Source: Baffinella frigidus | Taxonomy: Eukaryota; Cryptophyceae; Cryptomonadales; Baffinellaceae | NCBI GenBank assembly: GCA_026770585.1 | Contig: MU648124.1 | Coordinates: forward strand, 3,643-18,768 | Direction: 5' to 3' | DNA length: 15,126 nucleotides | Shown here: positions 1 through 6,508 of the stretch, one piece after another | Layout: the number at the start of each line of letters is the position of its first letter | How positions within the stretch are numbered: the first letter of the stretch is position 1 | The notes under the pieces: model-generated | What the model was told of the DNA's origin: nothing | Database searches by the model: none | The model's input: only the letters and a program-made list of their open reading frames with translations | Made by a program: the position numbers and the translations under genes

Positions 1-245
1 GCTGGGCAGACGATGCCCAGGGCTGGGCTGGGCAGACGATGCCCAGGGCTGAGCAGAGCTGGGCCGCGCTGGGCCAGCAGCAGCGCGGCCCAGCGGCACT
101 GCATGGCTCTGGGCAGCCTCTGCCCAGCTGGGCGGGGCGGGTTTTTCCGGTGAAAAAACCTGCCCGAAATGGCCTGACTGATGCGATGGAAGGCGGGGGC
201 CCACAGGGGCTGTGGGCAGCCCAGAGGACATGTGAGCACATGGCA
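1..245. repeat. GC-rich hairpin cluster at left edge
   Basis: This gene-free stretch holds at least seven inverted repeats packed end to end. A 19-nt hairpin (stem CTGGGCA/TGCCCAG, loop GACGA) occurs twice, at 2-20 and 28-46, with a 26-bp period. A perfect 14-bp stem with a 9-nt loop lies at 58-94 (arms 58-71 and 81-94). CTGGGCAG/CTGCCCAG is at 109-127, an imperfect T-run/A-run stem at about 136-170, GCCCACA/TGTGGGC at 199-217 and CATGTG/CACATG at 229-242. The pairing is read directly from the sequence. Whether it acts as RNA or DNA structure, or is repeat-family debris, is unknown. Confidence 0.8.
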
Positions 246-299
246 GGCCAGCGGTGGGCACGGTGCGGGTGATCGGCGAAGAGCCGAGGCGCGCGCTTG

Positions 300-430
300 A
301 TAAAAAAAAATCTGACAGAAATAAAAAACGCAAATATGCAAGTTTCGTAGTACTAAAATCATAGAAAACCCGCGTAAGTTGCAGAAAAAGAAGGTTGAAA
401 ACATGCCAATTTCCATAGAAAAACCATGCT
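300..430. other. AT-rich boundary segment after truncated copia pol
   Basis: The composition changes abruptly from GC-rich to A/T-rich, with runs of nine and six A. The sequence CATAGAAAA occurs twice, near 360 and 413. On the minus strand the integrase reading frame stays open through here, but the translation no longer resembles a retrotransposon protein (Phe/Tyr/Cys-rich near 360-430). I read this as the end of the copia-derived sequence, that is, a truncation or insertion junction. The exact breakpoint cannot be fixed without another copy. Confidence 0.5.
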
Positions 431-3090
431 GAATGCAGACTCCCAGGAGCGATTCTGGGATGCCCGGGTCGTCGAGGGGTTTGATGCGTCGGTTTGTCTT
501 ACGGAACGGCAGGAAGGTCGCGTCGAGGCAGCACCGACGCACCACGAAGACCTTCTTGTGTGAAGGTACCCAGATGATGACGCCTTTGCGGGCTCGTCCC
601 GGGGGTTCAATCCCGAGGTAGATTCCCGTGAGGCTGTTGGCGTCGAGCTTCGTGTGCAGTCCCATTGCTTTCATTCGGGGCTTCGTTAGGTGAATGGTGG
701 CGAAGGCGCCGAAGATTGCGAACGAAGACACGTCGTTGGTTGCTCCTGGGAAGTAGATCGAGAAGGGACTTTCTCCGATCGTGTCGCCCTCGTTGATGGC
801 GTTCGACACCAGGGGAATGCGGTTCCGGATCTGAGTCCAATAGGTGACGGCGTGAGGCCAAAATTTGTAGGACATGCCGGAGTGGTGCAGAGTGGAGCGG
901 AGGTACTTGACCGCCATGTCCACTGACTTCTCGGCGCGGCCGTTGGCTCTGGCGTCGTAGGGTTCTGACTGCCGCTGGAAGATGCCGTACTTCGTCATCA
1001 CCTGCTTTATTTCTGTTCCGACCAGTTCGCCGGCGCCGTCGTTCTGGAAGAACTTGGGGCTTCTGCCGGTGTAGTTCCGATGCCACAAGAGGTAAGTTGC
1101 CAGCTCGGAGATGAGGCCGGATTTGGTCGGAGAGAAGAGAGATACTCGGTAGGAGGAGAAGACGTCGATTATCAGAAGGCAGTGCCTGTTGCCGTCTTTG
1201 CTCGGCGCGTTGGGGAAGTCGAGGAGGTCCATGCACCACATGTCGTCGACTGTCAACACTGTGTCGGGCAGGCGGTTTTCGCTGCGGTCGGGGATTCGCG
1301 TCCGTGTCTCCATGCACGTGTGGCACTTGCCTTTCAGCCGCGAGAACAGCGGGTTGTGGTCCATGAGGCCCACTGTGCGAGCTGCGATTCGGCGCAGCAC
1401 GTCTCCTGGAGCGTGGTCGAAGATGTAATGGAGGTAGTCGTCGGTCGGAAGTTTGCTCAGCATGATGGCCTGGACGGCCTTTTCGTGAAACTGTGTGGCG
1501 TCCTTTGTCCGCTCCATGATGTTGGCTGTCGGCATGAAGGGCAGGCTCTCTATCCATTTCACTCTGGCGGAGTGCGATTCGCCGAGGATCTTGAAGCTTA
1601 TCTTGCTGTCCTGGATCTGGTCCATATCGACGCTGAAGGAGGCTCCGGCGGCGAGTAGGTCGCCGGTTGACAGGGCGTTGAGCCGTGCTCCTTCGCAGTA
1701 GTACACGCCGGGAACTTGGATTGTGTGTCCAAGCCCCTTGTCCGTCCACACCTTGATTGTCAACAGGCCTCGGTGTGTGGCGAGTTGCGAGTTGCCGGTG
1801 CCGGCGCCGGCCCAGGCGATGGGGTTGGAGAGCTTCTCCATAGACGTCAGGTTGTCCGTGGAGCAGACCAGGGAGATTTGAGTGCCGGTGTCGATCAGGT
1901 AGAGGGCCCGGAGGGCTTTCTCGGACAGAAGTGTGGTGCTGGCGACCATTCGTTGGTAGCTGATTGGCACGACCTCGCCTGGGTCGGGGCCTGACGCGGG
2001 GGGCGGTTTGGTCTCGCCGCCGGAGGAGCGGTCCTCTTCAGGCGGGACTTGCCACTTGTGGGCGTGAGGGCGCTCCTTTGATCCGACGTGCGGGTCGGTG
2101 TCTGCCTTGCTCGAGTGGCTGAACTGGTCGCGGGGCCCGGCGTCTGGTCCCGGTTTGGATGCCCCCGTGTCCGCAGCGCCATTCGCCGTAGTGGAGGTCG
2201 AGGCTGGTTCGCGCCTTCCTGTCTCTGCTGGTCCGCCACCTTGCGAGGGGCCTGTGGAGGCGGCTCCGTTCAGGGCTTGCGATGTGTGCTGGGCCGTGTT
2301 GTGCGCAGATGCTGTGTTGATGTTGAGCATCGTGAGAGCGAACAGGAAGAGAGATAGGTAGGCCTTGCGGTTGAGACGGTGTCCTTGGCATTTCTCGGTG
2401 GTGAATCCTTGATGCACCCGTAGGCACATGTGGTGCACCAGAGCTTGCCGAGATTGCAAGGCGAGTAGAAGGAGGGTGAGTAGCCCGATGGTGTCCATGG
2501 CTGGCGCAATGCCCCATTCTGTCAGGAGGGTGAGCGTCGCGTCGGCGGCGTTCGGGGTCATCAGGGCGGTGGTTGTGGTGAATGTCCACAGAGCGTGGGC
2601 CATGGCCATTGCTCCGAGGATGGCGAGCCACCGCACGATTCCCTGGAGGGATCGCGGTGTCGATTGAGGCGCGCTTCGACGTGGTTTGTGTTCCTTGCTG
2701 AGAAGTGTGATCGTCGCTGCTGTTGCGGTGGATGCCGCTATCATTCCGAGGGTAGAGTTGTTGTACCAGAGCCATCCGTTGGCGAGCAGGGCGAGACCCG
2801 CAGCCGTCATGCACCATGTCAGGAGACCGTAGTGGATGAGGCGGTATGTGGCGCGGATTTTTGTCGTGTAGGGTAGACCGAAGGGGGACTGGAGGAGCAT
2901 GCTGCCCAGGATCGCGAGTAGTAGGATGATCAGCTTATCCGAGCTGGTGTCGACGCGTTCAGGGCGCGGTGGGAGGTGGATCGTCTTCCGCCCGGAATCG
3001 GGCGTGTCGGGTTCGAGTGGCAGTGTTGCCGGGGTTTCGCGGTAGCAGAGCCAGCCTGTGAGGGCTGGGAGTGCGTATGTGTCCCTGCGG
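361..3090 (-). CDS. Copia-type membrane segments-protease-integrase polyprotein, partial
   Basis: This minus-strand frame has no stop codon before the window edge, so it is open-ended, and recognisable content runs from about 3090 to 430. It lies in the -1 frame relative to the Gag-like ORF. In order it has a run of hydrophobic segments (3085-2310), a Pro/Ser/Gly-rich linker (2310-1960), a retropepsin with LIDTGTQISL (Asp codon 1890-1892) and the copia hallmark VPGVYYCEGARLNALSTGDL, a pre-integrase module ending in CHTC (about 1430-1290), and an integrase core. The catalytic triad is visible: D (1227-1229), D (1038-1040) and E (930-932), with 35 residues between the last two. The segment downstream of the core matches the usual copia pattern to about 490. 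RT and RNase H are missing. Confidence 0.85.
2310..3090 (-). other. Multi-pass membrane-like domain between Gag and protease
   Basis: Translated in the protease/integrase frame, this stretch gives about six strongly hydrophobic segments. They lie near 2939-2885 (IILLLAILGSMLL), 2845-2765 (GLLTWCMTAAGLALLANGW), 2755-2700, 2640-2570 (WLAILGAMAMAHALW), 2525-2455 (IGLLTLLLLAL) and 2365-2315 (YLSLFLFALTML). They are separated by short polar loops. Two more hydrophobic stretches precede it in the Gag-like frame. No stop codon interrupts it. Membrane insertion is inferred from composition only. Ordinary copia elements have no such domain, and I know of no name for it. Confidence 0.6.
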
Positions 3091-4345
3091 TTGCGATCTG
3101 CGCGGCCAGAGAGATGGTGGCGCTGGTGCCTGCGAGAGCTCCAATGTGGAGGTTGTTCTCGCTGATTCCAAACAGGGCCTGCGTCGGTGCCGAGGCGGAT
3201 GTTGTGGCCAGGTTGGCGGAGATGACGAGGGCCGTCAGCATGCTGCAGAGAGGTGCGGCGCGGAAGGTGCCGGTCCGGCGCTTGTTGTTGTTTGACGGGC
3301 TGCGCTGCCTGTTGTTGTTGTTGTTGTTGTTGTTGTTGCCCCGAGGCTGGTCGTTCCGCTGAGGTTGCGACCACGTCTGCTTGCCCACGTTGGCGTCGCT
3401 CAGGTCGTCCCGTCCGGTGCTCCTGCCCCGCGAGTCGGAGCGGTCGCGGCTGCGGGAGCGGTTGCAGGTGCACTGGCGCTGCGGCTTCTGGCACGTGCGG
3501 CACGTGGCGGGGGATAGCTGTCGGCCGCGGTTTGCTGCGGAGCAGACGCTGCGGTGTTGGGCCCAAGTCGAGCCTGGTCCCCAGGGGACTTCCTTCTCGC
3601 AGAACTGGCATGTTCGCGGGTCCCACGACTCCTCGGGAGGTTCGGGCGCCGCCGGAGGGGGTCCGCTCGATGCGCCAGGGGTGCCTTGCCGCATGGGGGT
3701 TTTGTTGTTGTTGTCCGTGATGGCGGCGCTCGCGATGGCCACGCGGGAGGGTGACCCGAGGTAGTCTGTTCCCGCCATCTGCAGGTCGATGATCCGCGTC
3801 TCCCGGATCAGCTTCTTCACGGCGTTGGTCCATTCGACCATTCTGTACGGGTTGACCTTGTCCAGGTACTTGCTCTCCGCCAGGATCGGGTACAGGTGCT
3901 TCTGAAACTCGAGCAGGAGGATTTTGTTGTAAAAGCCTTGTTCGGGGTCGATCCGGAGAGTGATCTGGAGCGAGCGTCGCATGACCCAAGACGGGAGGTG
4001 GGCGACGAGCTGCTGCATGTCCGCGGGGGCGCGTGCCAGCTGGGCGAGCAGTCCTCCGAGACGGTCCAGCATTTTCAGGGTGAGGACATTGTTCGTCATC
4101 TTGAGCGTCACCTCGAACTCGTCCTGTAGGCCCAGGAGGGTGATGAGGGAGTTCTTGTCCTCGAGTTTCCAGATGCTGACCAGCTGCAGGAGGTGCTTGT
4201 TTGGAAGTTCGTCGATCGTGTGGCCACTGGCGGTGTCTGTGAGGGCACTGGTGGCTGCCACGAAGGAGGTCTGCTGGAGTTGGATTACGCCGATCCAGTG
4301 GATGAGGAGAGCGAGCCTCCGGTCGAGCTCTTGGGAGAGTTCGTA
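2930..4345 (-). CDS. Gag-like polyprotein, C-terminal part with zinc finger and poly-Asn
   Basis: Same frame as the upstream Gag-like ORF, resuming directly after the UAG. It has no ATG near its start, only a GTG at 4261, so it is probably not an independent gene. A helical, Leu-rich region (about 4340-3760) may correspond to capsid. It is followed by a Cys/His cluster, C-x2-C-x14-H-x4-C (about 3615-3547), then a CRTC...CTC cluster and an Arg/Ser-rich stretch near 3400-3500, suggesting nucleic-acid binding. A GTT/CAA trinucleotide run (3310-3339) encodes nine Asn. Two hydrophobic stretches follow (about 3250-3185 and 3145-3085). After about 3085 this frame turns low-quality and ends at 2930, while the -1 frame becomes protein-like. 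Confidence 0.6.
   Translation of the reverse strand, partial: YELSQELDRRLALLIHWIGVIQLQQTSFVAATSALTDTASGHTIDELPNKHLLQLVSIWKLEDKNSLITLLGLQDEFEVTLKMTNNVLTLKMLDRLGGLLAQLARAPADMQQLVAHLPSWVMRRSLQITLRIDPEQGFYNKILLLEFQKHLYPILAESKYLDKVNPYRMVEWTNAVKKLIRETRIIDLQMAGTDYLGSPSRVAIASAAITDNNNKTPMRQGTPGASSGPPPAAPEPPEESWDPRTCQFCEKEVPWGPGSTWAQHRSVCSAANRGRQLSPATCRTCQKPQRQCTCNRSRSRDRSDSRGRSTGRDDLSDANVGKQTWSQPQRNDQPRGNNNNNNNNNRQRSPSNNNKRRTGTFRAAPLCSMLTALVISANLATTSASAPTQALFGISENNLHIGALAGTSATISLAAQIATAGTHTHSQPSQAGSATAKPRQHCHSNPTRPIPGGRRSTSHRALNASTPARIS
3310..3339. repeat. (GTT)n/(AAC)n trinucleotide microsatellite in coding frame
   Basis: About nine to ten tandem GTT units on the plus strand. On the minus strand they encode a run of Asn in the Gag-like frame; the same repeat reads as Gln in the -1 frame. 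A shorter run of the same triplet lies at about 3700-3713. Length variation here would keep the frame. Confidence 0.9.
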
Positions 4346-4348
4346 CTA
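4346..4348 (-). other. In-frame UAG inside the Gag-like frame
   Basis: On the minus strand the codons read CAG CAC TAG TAC GAA. The frame is open on both sides for hundreds of codons, and the sequence right after the stop is amphipathic (YELSQELDRRLALL). This suggests a continuous protein interrupted once. Three explanations fit: a point mutation (CAG to TAG is one transition), programmed readthrough as in some gag-pol systems, or reassignment of UAG to Gln as known in some green algae and ciliates. The 3' context is not the strong CARYYA readthrough context. Confidence 0.75.
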
Positions 4349-6394
4349 GTGCTGGGTGCGCGCTCGCAGCGATTCCATGCATGCGTGCCCCAGGGGCGCG
4401 AGCATTTCTTTGGCCATCGCAGCGAACGGGGTGGAGGGGTCGGAGAGGAACAGTGTGGCCATGTCGGTCCCGATTGCCGTGCGGTATTCGTCGCTCGAGT
4501 GGCCGTTGGTGTCAAAGGTTCCTTCGGTGACGTTCTCGAAGCACTCCGTGTTGCGGTTCCAGTGCTTGTAGTTGCGCAGGAACGGGATGATGTCCACTCC
4601 TCCTAGCCAGGATTTCGACTTGGCTTTGATCTCGTCGATGATTCCGGCGAGAGTAAGTCCCGGCGAGAAGGGGTTCTTGTGGGGGAAGTCGAGCGGAGGT
4701 TTTGTCTGCCCCTTTTGGCGGTCGAACCAGCATGAGCCGTCGACGTTGCCCATGATGATGAGTGATGTGGTGGAGGAAGGCGCCGCGCCCGGGGCCCCGA
4801 TGTACGCCGCTGCCTGGCCTGGGAACTGTGCGAGGGGAGGTTGCCCCGGAGTTCCTTGCACGGTGCCATAGAACGACAGTCCTGGAGGGTGGACTGGCAG
4901 GATGGTGCTGCGCCAGTGGTCGGGGAGCGGAGGCGCTGGTCCCGCTGATGACAGTACTTCGAAGGAATCGAGGAACACTGCCCTTACATCCTGGAAGTAC
5001 CCTGCGTCGAAGGTTGTGACCTGTAGGGAGCCGTTCACGGTGCGCAGGAGGCTGCGCGCGGTGTAGGGTTGCTGCTTCTCGACGGGGTGCCTGACCGGAC
5101 GCCGAACGACGTTCAGTGCCGGCTGGTGTTCGCAGGGGGAAGCGAAGAAGGGTCGGAACCGGAAGTTCGGGGACCCTGGATGGTTCCATCCGTGCGCTGA
5201 GCATATGATGGTGCAGACCGCGTGTGCGCTGGAGGTCAGCTCCTGAAGCTGGCGGCACTGATCGTCGTCGAGCGTTTCCTGGGCGATGGTGTTCGTGACG
5301 GAGACGTCCATGTCCGCTGAGTAGGCTGCGAGGAATGCCGTCACCATCTCGTGTGTCCAGTGTGGCCAGACGTAGTGCCCGTCGATGAGCTCTTGTTCCG
5401 CGGCGATGGTGTATGCTCTCAGGGTTGTCGTCACTGCGATGAGGTGATGGCGGCTCTGGTCGCGGAGGTTCCAGTGGCTCTGGAACTGAGACGCAATCGG
5501 TTGCAGTGCCGTTCCGTGGGAGCTGGCGCTGGAGATGGCCTCCCGAAGGCTTGCGATGAACTGCGAGTGGAGAGCGCAGCGCTGGGGTGGGCCTTCATCG
5601 GTGCCGGGGTGCCGGAATGTCTCGGAGGCTGGCAGCACTTTCTGGCGAATCCATCCATTGAAGGTAGGGAACGTCAGTTCGAGGAACTGCTCGAGGTTGC
5701 CGTTGTTGCCGTTGTTCCACGCGATGTGCTGCTGCAGAGTTTGGAACATGTCCCGTGTCTGCTGCCTGCGAAGCACGGCTTCGGCCGGGGTGTCCGCGGG
5801 GTACATGTGGGCGTTGATGTGCTCACGGTACGCGTCCCAGAGGGTCAGGCACATGCGCAGCAGACAGTTGGGGTCCCAAGTGTCCATTGCGGAGGTCGTC
5901 TGATTGGGAAGCGAGTAGGCGTTGTCGGCCGTCATCCGGAGTGCTGCGCGTTCGTGCGACAGGAGGTGCTCCAGCTTCTCGAAGGGTGGCCGGAAGCTGT
6001 TCGGCGGCAGTCGTGATTGAACCGGAACGTGCTGCTGGCCCGGGGGTGGGACCGGCGGCGGGGGCGGCGGGTTCGGCGGTGCTCCCGGTGCTGGCGCGAA
6101 GGGGGGTGGGCCTCCGTCTGGCGCGTTGGGTGCGTGTCCTGCGCCAGGCGTGCCGTCCGAGCCGAGTGCGCCTCGCGGTGGGCGCACTGGAGAGGAGCTC
6201 GGGGTGCCGGCCGTGCGGGAAGGTCCGGGCCCGAGGTTGCCCGGCAGGTGGTACAGCGCGGTGGTGATCTGATCGACCGGTAGCTGGTTGATGCAATTCC
6301 AGTCGATGTGCGCGTTTGCGCGAAGACGTGCCACGGCGATGTCGGGATGTGCCGGGAAACGAGGGGCGTGCGGGCTGCTGGTGTACGGCAGCAT
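4346..6394 (-). CDS. Gag-like polyprotein, N-terminal part
   Basis: Long minus-strand reading frame, open from about 6538 but with its first ATG at 6394 (about 680 residues from there). I infer a structural capsid-type role from its position upstream of protease and integrase; no Gag family is recognised by motif. It begins with a Pro/Gly/Ala-rich low-complexity region containing a run of six prolines. A mixed helical-looking region with many Trp, His and Gln follows, including an Asn-Gly repeat near 5700. The C-terminal third holds the motifs GNVDGSCWF and SKSWLGGVDIIPF. The frame ends at a UAG at 4346-4348, yet it continues immediately with similar protein-like sequence, so the stop looks internal. 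It is far larger than the usual 300-450-residue copia Gag. Confidence 0.65.
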   Translation of the reverse strand: MLPYTSSPHAPRFPAHPDIAVARLRANAHIDWNCINQLPVDQITTALYHLPGNLGPGPSRTAGTPSSSPVRPPRGALGSDGTPGAGHAPNAPDGGPPPFAPAPGAPPNPPPPPPVPPPGQQHVPVQSRLPPNSFRPPFEKLEHLLSHERAALRMTADNAYSLPNQTTSAMDTWDPNCLLRMCLTLWDAYREHINAHMYPADTPAEAVLRRQQTRDMFQTLQQHIAWNNGNNGNLEQFLELTFPTFNGWIRQKVLPASETFRHPGTDEGPPQRCALHSQFIASLREAISSASSHGTALQPIASQFQSHWNLRDQSRHHLIAVTTTLRAYTIAAEQELIDGHYVWPHWTHEMVTAFLAAYSADMDVSVTNTIAQETLDDDQCRQLQELTSSAHAVCTIICSAHGWNHPGSPNFRFRPFFASPCEHQPALNVVRRPVRHPVEKQQPYTARSLLRTVNGSLQVTTFDAGYFQDVRAVFLDSFEVLSSAGPAPPLPDHWRSTILPVHPPGLSFYGTVQGTPGQPPLAQFPGQAAAYIGAPGAAPSSTTSLIIMGNVDGSCWFDRQKGQTKPPLDFPHKNPFSPGLTLAGIIDEIKAKSKSWLGGVDIIPFLRNYKHWNRNTECFENVTEGTFDTNGHSSDEYRTAIGTDMATLFLSDPSTPFAAMAKEMLAPLGHACMESLRARTQH

Positions 6395-6508
6395 AGGTCC
6401 TTCGGGGCCGTGGTCGGAGGCCCAGGTTGGCGCACTGCTCGCGTTGCGTTCCGAATTCAGACCCCGGAGCCTCACCGGTCTCACCGGTGAATGCACATCT
6501 ACCAGGGA
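6394..6508. promoter_or_regulatory. Divergent gap with 10-bp palindrome between the two elements
   Basis: The first ATG of the minus-strand Gag-like ORF (6392-6394) and the first ATG of the plus-strand gypsy ORF (6508-6510) face away from each other, 113 bp apart. A perfect palindrome TCACCGGTGA lies at 6481-6490, preceded by a direct repeat of its first eight bases at 6473-6480. Both frames stay open through the gap, so real starts could lie elsewhere. It could be a recombination junction or a shared promoter, and there is no direct evidence for either. Confidence 0.35.

Larger units (their letters stand above)
361..6394 (-). mobile_element. Ty1/copia-like LTR retrotransposon, internal region, 3'-truncated
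   Basis: The order on the minus strand is Gag-like, zinc finger, membrane-like segments, aspartic protease, pre-integrase zinc module and integrase. Protease and integrase lying upstream of where RT should be is the defining Ty1/copia (Pseudoviridae) order. The integrase has copia-type features: QNDGAGE, NGRAEKS, a FWPHAV motif and a following IFGAFA segment. No RT or RNase H follows, because the copia-like translation ends near 430. No LTR, primer-binding site or polypurine tract was found at either end. The element has an in-frame UAG and a frame change, so this copy is probably defective unless recoding is used. Confidence 0.8.

Noticed and set aside
1080-1658. 192-codon plus-strand open frame
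   Set aside because: Antisense of the copia protease and integrase; no independent motif.
607-1749. 380-codon open frame on the minus strand
   Set aside because: It is Arg/Pro/His-rich and lies in the wrong frame. The neighbouring frame on the same strand encodes the protease and integrase motifs.
2038-2817. 259-codon open frame on the minus strand
   Set aside because: Off-frame shadow of the hydrophobic domain and linker; its composition is low-complexity Arg/His/Pro/Ser.
5351-6016. 221-codon plus-strand open frame, considered as the missing gypsy Gag
   Set aside because: It has no Gag or zinc-knuckle features and is antisense to the better-supported Gag-like ORF.
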